Below, in pieces: positions 44,461 to 53,700 of a stretch of DNA of 64,000 nucleotides. The notes beneath the pieces are model-generated. The model was not told where the DNA came from. It did not search any database and was given only the letters and a program-made list of their open reading frames with translations. Position 1 is the stretch's first letter. The number at the start of each line of letters is the position of its first letter. Source of the stretch: Granulosicoccus sp965214025 (GTDB taxonomy: Bacteria; Pseudomonadota; Gammaproteobacteria; Granulosicoccales; Granulosicoccaceae); contig CBDCAW010000083.1 of NCBI GenBank assembly GCA_965214025.1, positions 62,001 through 126,000 on the forward strand. The letters are read 5' to 3'. The translations under genes and the position numbers were made by a program.

Positions 44461-44520
44461 CCAGTGCCTTGTGGCTACAACCAGTGCCTTGTGGCTACAA
44501 CCAGTGCCTTGTGGCTACAA
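44461..44520. repeat. Three perfect tandem copies of a 20-bp unit
   Basis: The unit CCAGTGCCTTGTGGCTACAA occurs three times without mismatch or spacer. Each copy contains the small dyad TTGT...ACAA. The last copy includes the TAG stop of the minus-strand tupC gene (44515-44517), so the array forms the 3' end of tupC and the leader of ilvE on the same strand. Copy number may vary between strains. Confidence 0.95.
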
Positions 44521-45318
44521 CAGGAGTTCGCCGGCGATGAACGCGCGCGCCTCGGGTGTCGCCGGTGTCGCGAAGAACTGCTCGCACGGAGCTCGCTCGA
44601 CGATTCGTCCGCGGTGCATCAGGATGACCTCGTCAGCCAGCCTGCGTACCTGGCCCAGATCATGGCTGACGAGTACGGTAAGGACACCCTCGGTCGTGGC
44701 CTGCCGCAGCCTTGCCTCGATCGGTACGGTGGATACCGGATCCACGCTCGCCGTGGGTTCGTCGAGAAACAGGAGCTCCGGTTCCAGGCACAGCGCACGC
44801 GCCAGGGCCAGGCGTTGCTGTTCCCCGCCGGATAGCCTGAGCGCCGATACGCTGCCGACGCCTGCGAGCCCGGCTGCGCTCAGTGCCGCGTCGGCGCGTA
44901 CCCGTGCGTCGATTCGTGACCGGCCCGCGGCCCGCAGGGCATATTCGAGATTGGCGCGCGCGCTGCGCCGGAACAGCACCGGGCGCTGCAGCAGCAGGCC
45001 CACCCGATGGCGTCGCATCCGGTCGGGCCTGCGTGCCTGCCAGCGTACCGTTGCGCCATCCTCGGGTCGCAGACCAGCCAGCGTATGGACCAACAGCGAC
45101 TTGCCGGAACCGTTGGGGCCGATGATCGCGGTACAGCCGGTGCCGTCGAACACGATGTCATCGATCGAAAGCAGCGTGCGGGCACCACGTGAAATGATCA
45201 GTCGGCTGGCTGATACCGGCAGCACCTGTGAAGCCGGCCGCCACTTGCCGGCCTCGGTATGCGACGGGTTGTCGGTGCTGCCCGCACCATTTTCAGGGGC
45301 ATTCCCTGAAGCGTTCAT
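44515..45318 (-). CDS. tupC: Tungstate-type ABC transporter ATP-binding protein
   Basis: A 267-residue ABC ATPase. Walker A is GPNGSGKS (near residue 69), the Q-loop is LLLQRPVLFRRSAR, the signature is LSGGEQQRLALARAL, Walker B is LLFLDEP, and the H-loop is VLVSHD. The pairing with a TupB-type permease and its short length, without a TOBE/Mop domain, favour a tungstate (or molybdate) importer. The first 35 residues are non-conserved. It starts 20 bp after tupB. The stop codon lies inside the third copy of the 20-bp repeat. Confidence 0.85.
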   Translation of the reverse strand: MNASGNAPENGAGSTDNPSHTEAGKWRPASQVLPVSASRLIISRGARTLLSIDDIVFDGTGCTAIIGPNGSGKSLLVHTLAGLRPEDGATVRWQARRPDRMRRHRVGLLLQRPVLFRRSARANLEYALRAAGRSRIDARVRADAALSAAGLAGVGSVSALRLSGGEQQRLALARALCLEPELLFLDEPTASVDPVSTVPIEARLRQATTEGVLTVLVSHDLGQVRRLADEVILMHRGRIVERAPCEQFFATPATPEARAFIAGELLL

Positions 45319-45338
45319 CGATACGTTCCCGGGTGCAG

Positions 45339-46046
45339 TCACCGGCGATACCCCTGATCGCCGAGCCCGCCGAGCGTCATCACCAAAGCATTGATCAGGA
45401 TCGCAAGCGCCATCAGCACGATACCCAGCCCCAGCGCCAGAGCGAGGTTGCCGCGCGAGGTTTCCAGCGCGATGGTGGTGGTCATCACCCGGGTGACGTG
45501 GTTGATGTTGCCACCGACGATCAGCACCGCACCGACCTCGGCCAACGCCCGGCCCAGTCCCGCCAGCAGGATGGTGATCAACGCGTGGCGTGCCTCCCAC
45601 AACAAGGTACGCAGGCGCTGGCTCATCGACAGGCCGAACAGGTCAAGCTGTGCCTGATAGTCCCGGTGCAGGTCTTGGATGCTCTGGCAGGTCAATGCGG
45701 CAATGATCGGCAGCACCAGTGCAGCCTGCGCTACAAGCATGGCACTGGGCGTGTACAGCAGCTCCAACGGGCCCAGGGGGCCTGCTCCCGACAGCAACAG
45801 GTAGACCACCAGCCCCACCACCACCGGCGGCAGACCCATCAGGGCGCTGACCAGGGTGATCAGCAGCCGCCGCAGCGGAAACCGTGCCACTGCAAGCCAG
45901 GCACCCAGTGGCAGCCCGAGCATGCCTGCCGCGACGACGGCGCCGCCGCTGACCCGTAGCGACAGCCCGACGATTTCCACCAGGTTGGTATCGAAACCGC
46001 TGATCAGGTGCCAGGCTTCGACGAACGCCTCACCGATCTGGCTCAC
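45339..46046 (-). CDS. tupB: Tungstate-type ABC transporter permease
   Basis: A 235-residue permease with five to six helices. The EAA-like loop GRALAEVGAVLIVGGNINHVTRVMTTTIAL and the early MGLPPVVVGLVVYLLLSGAGPLG segment are typical of TupB-type permeases for tungstate. TupA, the periplasmic binding protein that normally precedes tupB, is not encoded in the window. The adjacent 46076-46285 gene is unrelated. The ModA protein encoded 800 bp away on the other strand might supply a binding partner, which is speculation. Confidence 0.85.
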   Translation of the reverse strand: MSQIGEAFVEAWHLISGFDTNLVEIVGLSLRVSGGAVVAAGMLGLPLGAWLAVARFPLRRLLITLVSALMGLPPVVVGLVVYLLLSGAGPLGPLELLYTPSAMLVAQAALVLPIIAALTCQSIQDLHRDYQAQLDLFGLSMSQRLRTLLWEARHALITILLAGLGRALAEVGAVLIVGGNINHVTRVMTTTIALETSRGNLALALGLGIVLMALAILINALVMTLGGLGDQGYRR

Positions 46047-46075
46047 TGCCGGGTCGCAAGGCGGCTCACATCAGC

Positions 46076-46285
46076 TCAGGCGGCTTCGACTTCACTGTGA
46101 AGCTTGAGTACATTGTTGCCGTCTTCCACCTGGATGTAGTAGGCAGGGTTCTCACTGCTGCCATTGCGGGTAACCTCGCTGCCATCGATCTTGCGGGTGG
46201 TCTTCTCCTCGAACACAGACTGGATGGTGCCATGGCCATAGCCGTTACCCCATTTCCACTTCACTGCATCACCTTCTTTCATCAT
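46076..46285 (-). CDS. DUF2945 family small protein
   Basis: A 69-residue protein of the DUF2945 (hypervirulence-associated, Tudor-like) family: a small beta-barrel with KEGDAVKWKWGNGYGHGTIQSVFEE at the start and AYYIQVEDGNNVLKLHSEV at the end. Two adjacent ATG codons could serve as start (ATGATG), preceded by a weak ribosome-binding site. It lies 30 bp before tupB on the same strand. Members are often stress-associated, but the function is unknown. Confidence 0.85.
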   Translation of the reverse strand: MMKEGDAVKWKWGNGYGHGTIQSVFEEKTTRKIDGSEVTRNGSSENPAYYIQVEDGNNVLKLHSEVEAA

Positions 46286-46383
46286 CGAATTCTCATCGCT
46301 TGCTTCGGCACGTCGGTGGCCGCATGGTCATTGAAACGCAGAAACACTGCCCGGCGGGGTCGCCCGCCCTATTCTGCGCAAAC

Positions 46384-46740
46384 CTACACGAGCAGCACAT
46401 CCACCCACACGTACACCCACAGGCACAGGCTCAGCAGCACCGCCCCCGACCCCATGTCCTTGGCGCGGCCCGACAGCTCGTGCAGCTCCATACCGATCCG
46501 ATCGACGACTGCCTCGATGGCGCTGTTGAGCAGCTCCACGACCATGACGAGCACCGTCACCGAGATCAGTACCACACGTTCCAGCGAAGTCAGCGACAGG
46601 AAGAACGGCAACGGAATGAAGATCACCGCCAGCAACGCTTCCTGTCGGAACGCGGCCTCGTGGCGAAACGCGGCCGCGACGCCTTGCGATGCATACACAC
46701 CTGCCTTGGCGATGCGCTTCAATCCTGTATTCTTGTACAT
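46384..46740 (-). CDS. dgkA: Diacylglycerol kinase DgkA
   Basis: A 118-residue, three-helix inner-membrane enzyme. The segments AFRHEAAFRQEALLAVIFIPLPFFL and VVELLNSAIEAVVDRIGMELHELSGRAKDMGSGAV match DgkA, with the conserved ELLNSAIE and KDMGSAAV motifs (here KDMGSGAV) of the active site. It phosphorylates diacylglycerol, recycling the lipid released during membrane-derived glycan or lipid A modification. The gene is divergent from modA. Confidence 0.94.
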   Translation of the reverse strand: MYKNTGLKRIAKAGVYASQGVAAAFRHEAAFRQEALLAVIFIPLPFFLSLTSLERVVLISVTVLVMVVELLNSAIEAVVDRIGMELHELSGRAKDMGSGAVLLSLCLWVYVWVDVLLV

Positions 46741-46835
46741 GAGTCTGTAAGCGGTGATAAGGGATGGGGGTCAGGCGGGGTCTTCGGTGTACTCGATCGG
46801 CGTGCATCGGTACGTCATGGGCGGCGTGCATCGGC

Positions 46836-47673
46836 ATGTCACCGCCAGCCGACCATCGACGGATCGCGCGCTGCATCATAACGGTTCTGGCGTTTCTGAT
46901 TCTGCTCACGGGGGTTTCGTCGGTGTTCGCCGCCCCGGTGCGCGTGGCCGCGGCTTCCAGCCTGCGTACCGTGTGGCCGAAACTGATGCAGGCAGCACCC
47001 GCCGGGTTGCAGGCCTCGATCAGCTACGGCTCTTCCGGGAACCTCGCGCGTCAGATCATCCAGGGTGCACCATTCGCGGTGTTCCTGTCGGCCAGCGATG
47101 GGCATGTACAAGCCCTGCGCACTACGCGCGATGACCCGCTCGAAAGCGAACTCTATGCACTCGGGCAACTGGCCCTGGTCACCCGCCTGCCGGCGGACGA
47201 TGACAGCGCGATCACACTCGACAACCTTGCTGGCGAACTGGCCACTGCACTGGCACGCGAGCCAGGCTCTGAACGACCCGGGCGACCGGCACGGCGGCTG
47301 GCCATCGCCAACCCGGCACACGCACCGTATGGAAAGGCGGCGCGCGAGGTACTCGAGAGCCTCGATGCCTGGCCGGTGGCGCAATCGTCACTGAGCCTGG
47401 CGGAGAACGCGGCACAGACGCTGCAGTTCGTGCGCGCGGGGGCCGTGCAGGCCAGCGCTGGTGCCGCGCCCGTTGATCAGTGAGCCGGGGTTGCGCGCAG
47501 ACCTGCACCTCGTGGATATCGACCCCCGCCTGCATGAACCGATCCGGCACGTCATGGCGTTGCTGATACCCGCCGATCCGAGCGCGGTGGCGCTCTACGA
47601 CTTCCTGCAATCGGCAGCCGCACAAGGCATACTGAAAGACGCAGGTTTTGGCATGATACCGCAGGGGCGATGA
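46836..47673 (+). CDS. modA: Molybdate ABC transporter periplasmic binding protein ModA (frameshifted)
   Basis: The molybdate receptor, about 278 residues. A signal peptide (RRIARCIITVLAFLILLTGVSSVFAA) is followed by VRVAAASSLRTVWPKLM. The ligand segments ISYGSSGNLARQIIQGAPFAVFLSAS and RRLAIANPAHAPYGKAAREVLESLD are typical. The frame breaks between 47440 and 47458, where one extra base separates FVRAGAVQA from LVPRPLISEP; beyond it the C-terminal part continues to 47673 (ending DAGFGMIPQG). It heads the modABC set, opposite in strand to tupBC. Confidence 0.83.
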
Positions 47674-47832
47674 GCCGCGTGCCGGGCCTCAGGGTCTGTC
47701 CGCTCGCGTCGATCCTGCTTCCGTATGTTCACCCCCCACTCGTATCTGCAGGTTCGGCGGGTGGCCCTGTATGTTGCTCCCCTTTCCCGTCTGCCTGCGT
47801 GCTCCGCCCACCTGCGTGAATGATGGTCCCGT

Positions 47833-48505
47833 ATGGACGCCTTCTGGCTCTCGATCGAACTGGCCTTGTGGACCACACTGCTGCTGCTGCCGATCGGCCT
47901 GGTCGTGGGTCGGTTACTCGCCTGGCAGCGGTGGCGGGCCATTCCCTGGATAGAGTCGCTCATCCTGCTGCCGCTGGTGCTGCCGCCGACGGTGCTCGGC
48001 TACTACCTGCTGGTCACGCTCAGCCCGACACCGTCTCCCATCGGTGCCGCCGCGCAGTCACTGTTCGGCATACCCCTGGTGTTCAGCTTTCCCGGGCCTG
48101 GTGCTGGCCTCGGTGATCGTCAACCTGCCGTTCGCGATTCAACCGATGCAGCAGAGCTTCGCCGCCATACCGCTGGACGTGCGCGAGGCTGCGCTGGGTC
48201 GGCGTGGCTTGTCGCACACCCAGTGCCTGCTGCGCATCGAGCTGCCGCTGGCGTGGCCGGGTATCGTCAGTGCGATGGCACTGGTGTTCGCCCACACGCT
48301 CGGTGAATTCGGTGTGGTGCTGATGGTCGGCGGTAACATCGAAGGCGAGACTCGCACGCTCTCGATAGCCATCTACGACAGTGTGCAGGCGTTCGACATG
48401 CAAGGCGCCGGGCGCATGACGTTCGCACTGGTGATCTTCTGCGTGCTGGCGCTCGGTGTCGTCCGCTTCACCGGATTTCGTGGTGGCCGTGCAGCGGAAC
48501 ACTGA
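47833..48505 (+). CDS. modB: Molybdate ABC transporter permease ModB (frameshifted)
   Basis: A permease of about 223 residues with five helices (WLSIELALWTTLLLLPIGLVVGRLLAWQRW at the start). The ModB-type EAA loop SMAL...AHTLGEFGVVLMVGGNIEGETRTLSIAIYDSVQ is intact. The frame is broken at 48094-48096, where GGG should be GG: removing one G gives PGLVLASVIVNLPFAIQPMQ. The start is the ATG at 47833. It lies 160 bp after modA, a larger gap than usual, and runs into modC. Confidence 0.84.
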
Positions 48506-48518
48506 CCCGGTCGGCGAG

Positions 48519-49649
48519 ATGCCAGGTGGGCTGCCAGGCGGGCTACAGGTGGAACTACGGCAGACGGCGCCGATCGCACTGAATGTCTCGCTCCAGTGCG
48601 CCGCGGGCGAGCTGCTGGCACTCAGCGGCCCGTCGGGCAGCGGCAAGACCACCGTGCTGCGAGCCATTGCCGGCCTGCAGCGAGTGACTCATGCGCGTAT
48701 CGATTGCGCTGGCGTTACCTGGTGCGACACCGCCACCGGCCGATGGCAGTCGCCTCAGCGGCGGCGTGCCGGGCTTGTGTTTCAACACTATGCCCTGTTC
48801 CCGCATCTGAGTGCGTTGGGCAACGTCACCGCAGCCATGAGCCACGTACCGGCCGGCCAGCGCGAGGCCCGCGCACGTGATTGGCTGCGCATGACCAACA
48901 TGGAAGGGCTGGAGGCGCGACGGCCGCGGGCCCTGTCCGGTGGCCAGCGCCAGCGGGTGGCACTGGCGCGTGCGCTGGCCAGGGAACCGGCGGTGCTGCT
49001 GCTGGACGAACCCTTCTCGGCCGTCGACCAGCAGACCCGCGAGCGCCTGTTCCGTGAGCTGGTGCAGTTGCGCAGGCGCCTGCGGCACCCGGTGATCCTC
49101 GTCACCCACGACATGCAGGAAGTGCAGCAGCTTGCCGACACCCTGTGCCTGATCCATCGCGGCAAGACCTTGCAGAGCGGGCCGGTCACCGGCGTGATGC
49201 AGTCACCCGACAGTGCCGAGATCGCTCGCCTGCTGGGGCATCGGAACCTGTATATCGGTAACGTGTCCGAAACGGGAAACGGGGCTTCGTCGGCGGGTTC
49301 GACGGTACGTCCAACGGGCCGCCTGCGGGTACTGGGCAGAACCCTGGAAGCCGCCACCGGCGCGCACGGTGTCGGTCAGGCAGTCGATGTGCTGATCGCC
49401 CCCTCCGCGGTGGTGCTGCATCGGCAGGGTCGACCATCGCGCGGCGAACGCGAGAATCCACTCGACGGCATCGTCGCCGAGATCACGCCACTCGGTGACG
49501 ATCTGTGGCTGCGCCTGGAGACCGCGCCGACCGGCGAATCGCTGCACTTCAAGGTGTCACGGCACGTGGCCGCACGCAACGCAGTGGAGCGTGGCGGGCG
49601 GGTTCGAGTCTCCGTGCTTGCCGAGGGTTTGCATCTGATGGCGCGTTAG
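48519..49649 (+). CDS. modC: Molybdate ABC transporter ATP-binding protein ModC-like
   Basis: A 376-residue ABC ATPase. Walker A is GPSGSGKT, the Q-loop is VFQHYALFPHLSALGNV, the signature is LSGGQRQRVALARAL, Walker B is VLLLDEPFSAVD and the H-loop is VTHDMQE. The C-terminal 120 residues form a TOBE-like domain (ENPLDGIVAEITPLGDDLWLRLE), normal for ModC and related anion ATPases. The ATG at 48519, 13 bp after modB, is preferred. An earlier GTG at 48456 would overlap modB. It completes modABC. Confidence 0.85.
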   Translation: MPGGLPGGLQVELRQTAPIALNVSLQCAAGELLALSGPSGSGKTTVLRAIAGLQRVTHARIDCAGVTWCDTATGRWQSPQRRRAGLVFQHYALFPHLSALGNVTAAMSHVPAGQREARARDWLRMTNMEGLEARRPRALSGGQRQRVALARALAREPAVLLLDEPFSAVDQQTRERLFRELVQLRRRLRHPVILVTHDMQEVQQLADTLCLIHRGKTLQSGPVTGVMQSPDSAEIARLLGHRNLYIGNVSETGNGASSAGSTVRPTGRLRVLGRTLEAATGAHGVGQAVDVLIAPSAVVLHRQGRPSRGERENPLDGIVAEITPLGDDLWLRLETAPTGESLHFKVSRHVAARNAVERGGRVRVSVLAEGLHLMAR

Positions 49650-49846
49650 CTGAGTACCTCGACGGACTCAGGGCCTGCAAGTGCATCGGGGCCGCTATCC
49701 AATTCGCATTGCTAGCATTTAGCGCAGGTTGCTCCGCTTCCTCGCGAATAACCGCCGCCGTTTCAGCCACCTTGAGTGAACAGGATATCTCGGCCCTCGC
49801 CATTTCCCCCACGAATTGACCGGGCAGCAGCCGGGGTTCTGATCGG

Positions 49847-50800
49847 TCAACTCGAACGGCTTCTGGCGCGTCGACGCTCGTCGATGACCTGCCAGGCAAA
49901 CAAGACCAGCGCGACAGCCAGTGGCAGGACGAAGTAGATGAGGCGGAACGCCACCAGCGTGGCCACCAGTTCGGCCTTTCCGACATCAGGCAGCAACAGC
50001 AGCATGCTGCCTTCGAACACACCCAGCCCACCGGGTACATTGCTGAACGACGAGATGGCGAGGCTTGCCAGGTACACGCCGAGGAACGTCACGAAACCCG
50101 GTGCCGCCTCGACCGGCATCAGGCAATAGAGCACGAAGCAGGCGATGAGCATGTCTGCCACGCCCAGCAGCAATTGCGCACAGACCACCGCCGGTGCCGG
50201 CGGGACGATACGCCACCGGCCGATACTCACGTTGCGATTCGGTAGCAACGACCACACAAGATAGCTCAACGGGCAGCCGATGAGGAGCATGATCAGCGCA
50301 AACACCACCGGCGTCGGCAGCGGCATGGCGTGCAACAGGGCCTGCGGTTCGCTGGCCAACACCAGGCCGAGCAGCAGGCTCGAACCCAGAAAGAAGGTGG
50401 CCGTGCAGAACACCACGATACGGGCGATACGGCGGCCGTCCAGCCCGGCCATGGAATAGGCCCGGTAACGGATCGCTCCGCCGGACAACGCGGTGAAACC
50501 TACACTGTGACCGATCGCGAACGCGTTGAACGACGTCGGTGCCGAATGGCACCAACGCATCGGGTAGCGGACGTGAAACAGTGCCAGGCTGTCGTAGAGC
50601 GTGAGCACAAGGTAACTCACCACCGTCATCCCGATGGCCAGGCCAACCGGCAATGCACCCAGGGCATCGAGATGAGCCCAGACCTCGGCTGGTCGGACAT
50701 CGCGCAGGCTTCGCACCAGCACCACGCCGGCCACGCTGAACATGGTCAGAGCGATCGCTCCCGGCACCCAGCGCCTGATGGTTTCCCACACCCGCTTCAA
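49847..50800 (-). CDS. LPG synthase TM/UPF0104 family membrane protein
   Basis: A 317-residue protein with about eight helices, matching the flippase-like transmembrane module of lysylphosphatidylglycerol synthase (UPF0104). The VGFTALSGGAIRYRAYSMAGLDG segment and VPGGLGVFEGSMLLLLPD near residue 260 are diagnostic. The C-terminal lysyl-transferase domain of MprF is absent, so the role is likely lipid translocation or unknown. It is convergent with modC. Confidence 0.82.
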   Translation of the reverse strand: MKRVWETIRRWVPGAIALTMFSVAGVVLVRSLRDVRPAEVWAHLDALGALPVGLAIGMTVVSYLVLTLYDSLALFHVRYPMRWCHSAPTSFNAFAIGHSVGFTALSGGAIRYRAYSMAGLDGRRIARIVVFCTATFFLGSSLLLGLVLASEPQALLHAMPLPTPVVFALIMLLIGCPLSYLVWSLLPNRNVSIGRWRIVPPAPAVVCAQLLLGVADMLIACFVLYCLMPVEAAPGFVTFLGVYLASLAISSFSNVPGGLGVFEGSMLLLLPDVGKAELVATLVAFRLIYFVLPLAVALVLFAWQVIDERRRARSRSS

Positions 50801-50886
50801 GGATGCACAGACTCATCCCCGCGAGGACACTGAAGGTCATCGCGCCGTGATCCACTGCACATGGAGAGAACCGACGCTCTGTTCGA

Positions 50887-51315
50887 TCAGGCGATGGTCA
50901 GGCCGACATCCAGGTTGCCGCGCGTGGCATTGGAATACGGGCAGATCTCGTGCGCCTTGGCCACCAGCTTCTCGGCGTCGGATCGATCGACACCAGGCAA
51001 TGTGATCAACAGGTCGGCGGTCACACCGTAACCGCCTTCAGAGCGTTCGCCGAGGCCGACGGTGGCGGCAACCGTGACCGAATCGGGCACCTTCACGCCA
51101 ACATCGCCGGACACCGCGCGCATGGCACCGAGGAAGCAGGCCGCATAGCCGGCAGCGAACAGTTTCTCAGGGTTTGCACCCGTACCGCCGGGCCCGCCCA
51201 TCTCTTTGGGTACTACGAGCTCAAGATCGACAGACTTGTCGTCAGACACGGTGTGCCCGTCGCGACCGCCACCGGAGGCTGTGGCACTTGTCTTGTAGAT
51301 GACGTTTACTGGCAT
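50887..51315 (-). CDS. ohr: Organic hydroperoxide resistance protein Ohr
   Basis: A 142-residue Ohr/OsmC-family peroxidase. The catalytic pair Cys60 (AACFLGA) and Cys125 (ICPYSNATRGN), the GG-TGANPEKLFAAGYAAC segment and the Glu/Arg network are all present. It reduces organic hydroperoxides with lipoyl reductants. A candidate -10 box (TATACT on the minus strand, 51348-51353) lies about 33 bp upstream, but its -35 match is poor. No ohrR regulator gene is adjacent. Confidence 0.94.
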   Translation of the reverse strand: MPVNVIYKTSATASGGGRDGHTVSDDKSVDLELVVPKEMGGPGGTGANPEKLFAAGYAACFLGAMRAVSGDVGVKVPDSVTVAATVGLGERSEGGYGVTADLLITLPGVDRSDAEKLVAKAHEICPYSNATRGNLDVGLTIA

Positions 51316-51409
51316 GAATATCTCATCGATTGAAAACAGAGCTACGCAGTATAGAGTGCTTCGCGTGAAATGACTGTTCCGCTGACCGCGCAGCGCCAGT
51401 CGCGCACCG

Positions 51410-52981
51410 CTAGTCGCGCACCCTGAACCGTGACACCAGCTCCATCAACTCCGCCGACTGCTTTTCGAGGTGCGTCGAGGCATCTGCAACCTCGGTGACG
51501 AACGTCTGCGTCGATTGCATGGCATCGCGAATCTCCGAGATCGAGTGATTGATCTCCTGCACGCCCTGATTCTGCTCGCTGGCGGCGACCGATATCTCGC
51601 CGACCGTACTCGACACCTCGCGAATCGAGCCGATGATCAGATGCAGCGTCTCGCCGGAGCTGTTGACCAGCCGGGTGCCGTGATCGACCCGCTCGGTGGC
51701 CGTCACGATCAGCCGCTTGATATCGTCGGCGGCAGTGGCGCTGCGCTGCGCCAGGGCTCGCACCTCGGAGGCCACCACCGCGAACCCGCGGCCCATCTCA
51801 CCCGCACGCGCCGCCTCCACGGCCGCGTTCAACGCCAGGATGTTCGTCTGGAACGATATGCTGTCGACCACCGAGATGATGTCGCCGATCTGACGCGACG
51901 ATTCACCGATGTCGACCATGGCCGTCACCGTCTGCCCGATGCCATCGGTTCCCTGAGCAGCAGAATCGCTGGTGCGCTTCGCCGACGAGCTGACGTCGTC
52001 GGCCCGCCGCGCAGTCGTGGCGATCGACTGGGTCACTTCCGCCAGGCTCTCGGACGCCTCGTTGACGGTCAGCGCCTGGCGCTCGGTCTGTGATGCAAGG
52101 CTGCGATTACCCGTAGATATCTGCTTGGCTGATGTCGCCAGGGCCGCGGCAGACTGCTTGGTCAGGCTGATGGTGCCGTGCAGGCTCTCCGAAAACTCAT
52201 TGAATGCCGCGGCGATCTGCCCGATTTCATCCTCCGACGTCACATCGATCCGCCGGGTCAGGTCGCCATCGCCCTGGGAGAAATCTTCGATCCGCGAGCG
52301 GATATGGTTCAGCCGTCTGGCCAACGTCATAGGCAGGAAGATCGCCATCAGCGTACCGAAGACGATACTCAGTGCACCTACCGCGTACAGCCACGCCGCG
52401 CTTCCGTGGGAGCTCTGCACCACCGAATCGACCTCGTTGCGGGTATCGCTGATCATCCGAGCACGAGCCTGATCGAGGCTCGCTGCGAGCTCGTCGAAAC
52501 GTGCCCGCGAATCCCCGCCGCTCAGATCAACCGCCAGCAGCCGGCTCATCCGAGAATCCTGTGAGCGCAACGCGAGCACCTCATCGGTGACGGAGCGATA
52601 AGCGGCCAGGCCCGCCTGCGCGCTGGCGATCAGCGAACGATGCTGCTCATCGACGTCTGAAGCCAGCTTTGCAAGGCTGGATTCCGCCTCCGTCAGCGCC
52701 GCTCCGTGAGCGGCCACGTGACTGTCGTACTCAGGTGAGCCGACCTGACCATCGAGCACGCTGCGCTCGGCGAGGTAGGCCTCGTAGGTCGCTTTCGTCA
52801 CCTCCGCCAGCTCGGCGAGGGTCGGCATGCCGACGCCTGCCAGATGTTCGCTCTCCGAGGCGAGCGTACGCATGTTCAAGGCACCCGTCGCTATGCTGCC
52901 GACCACGATCGCCACGAGGATCAACAACGGAGCCGCGAGCTTGAAGATGACGGAACGAAACATTGTTCTGGGACCTGACAT
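51410..52981 (-). CDS. Methyl-accepting chemotaxis protein
   Basis: A 523-residue membrane chemoreceptor. Helix one (about 8-30) and helix two (about 192-215) bracket a roughly 160-residue helical periplasmic domain. A HAMP domain follows, then a full MA signalling domain with the conserved hairpin tip IDSISFQTNILALNAAVEAARAGEMGRGFAVVASEVRALAQRSA. No C-terminal CheR-docking pentapeptide (NWETF-type) is present; the protein ends RFRVRD. A free periplasmic sensor-like protein is encoded just upstream, possibly its partner. ATG at codon 7 is an alternative start. Confidence 0.9.
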   Translation of the reverse strand: MSGPRTMFRSVIFKLAAPLLILVAIVVGSIATGALNMRTLASESEHLAGVGMPTLAELAEVTKATYEAYLAERSVLDGQVGSPEYDSHVAAHGAALTEAESSLAKLASDVDEQHRSLIASAQAGLAAYRSVTDEVLALRSQDSRMSRLLAVDLSGGDSRARFDELAASLDQARARMISDTRNEVDSVVQSSHGSAAWLYAVGALSIVFGTLMAIFLPMTLARRLNHIRSRIEDFSQGDGDLTRRIDVTSEDEIGQIAAAFNEFSESLHGTISLTKQSAAALATSAKQISTGNRSLASQTERQALTVNEASESLAEVTQSIATTARRADDVSSSAKRTSDSAAQGTDGIGQTVTAMVDIGESSRQIGDIISVVDSISFQTNILALNAAVEAARAGEMGRGFAVVASEVRALAQRSATAADDIKRLIVTATERVDHGTRLVNSSGETLHLIIGSIREVSSTVGEISVAASEQNQGVQEINHSISEIRDAMQSTQTFVTEVADASTHLEKQSAELMELVSRFRVRD

Positions 52982-53103
52982 CGGGTGAAATTCTCAAGGA
53001 GGACAGGCTGACCCGCAGGCCTGAAGAGAGGCTGCGGAGGGAGCGGCCGTTGGACCAGGCCGGCCCGGATCTGTCGGCCGGCCGGTTCGAACGCGCGGCT
53101 GGG

Positions 53104-53700
53104 CTATTGCTCCCAGGTACCCACGTCCACGCCGATGGTGATGGCCCCGATCGCCTTGCCTTCGCTCATGACCGGTACCGACACCTGCACCAGGTAGGCC
53201 TGGGCGCTGTCGTCGAACTCGACCTCACCGGTGTGTATCGCACCGGCTCCCCCCTTGAACGACTCGGTGAACTTGTCTTCGTCGCCCTGCCAGTAGTCGG
53301 ATGTCTTGTTCGTTGCCGCAACGATCGCACCCTGGTTGTCCATGATGAACGACTCCATCACGTAGGGTGCACTCTTCTCCAGCGTGCCCAGGGCATCGGC
53401 CCCGGCGTTGTCGAAGTAGGCAAGCATGAAACTCGCCAGGCCCGAGGTAGCCTGCCATTTTGCATCGAGTGACTGGATGTCGGAGAGCGTCAACCCCTTC
53501 GCGTTCTGTTCCTTCACGGCAGCCACGATGGCGGGGTCTGTACCCCAGGTCTTGCTCATCTCGGGCAGCATCTGCATCAGCTCGGGTGGCATCTCCTCGG
53601 CGTGCACAGGAGTCTGCACGCCAACGGACCCTACGACAGAGAGGGCGGCGACGGTGCCGAGACGTGCCAGCTTGGAAGGACGGTGTGAAGAGTGGCTCAT
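53104..53700 (-). CDS. Free-standing periplasmic PDC/Cache-like sensor protein
   Basis: A 198-residue exported protein. A signal peptide (residues 1-35: RLGTVAALSVVGSVGVQTPVHAEE) is followed by a helical stretch and a Cache-like sensing domain. The latter includes ESFIMDNQGAIVAATNKTSDYWQGDEDKFTESFKGG and VEFDDSAQAYLVQVSVPVMSEGKAIGAITIGVDV, the strand pattern seen in PDC sensor domains of chemoreceptors. No transmembrane or signalling domain follows. A GAGG ribosome-binding site precedes the ATG. It sits 120 bp upstream of a chemoreceptor gene on the same strand, so it might present a ligand to that receptor. Confidence 0.8.
   Translation of the reverse strand: MSHSSHRPSKLARLGTVAALSVVGSVGVQTPVHAEEMPPELMQMLPEMSKTWGTDPAIVAAVKEQNAKGLTLSDIQSLDAKWQATSGLASFMLAYFDNAGADALGTLEKSAPYVMESFIMDNQGAIVAATNKTSDYWQGDEDKFTESFKGGAGAIHTGEVEFDDSAQAYLVQVSVPVMSEGKAIGAITIGVDVGTWEQ

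Noticed and set aside
44461..44520. CRISPR-like array
   Set aside because: The three 20-bp copies have no spacers between them and no cas genes are nearby; this is a simple tandem repeat.
49505..49819. A 104-codon frame after modC
   Set aside because: It overlaps the modC end in another frame and translates to low-quality sequence without a start signal.
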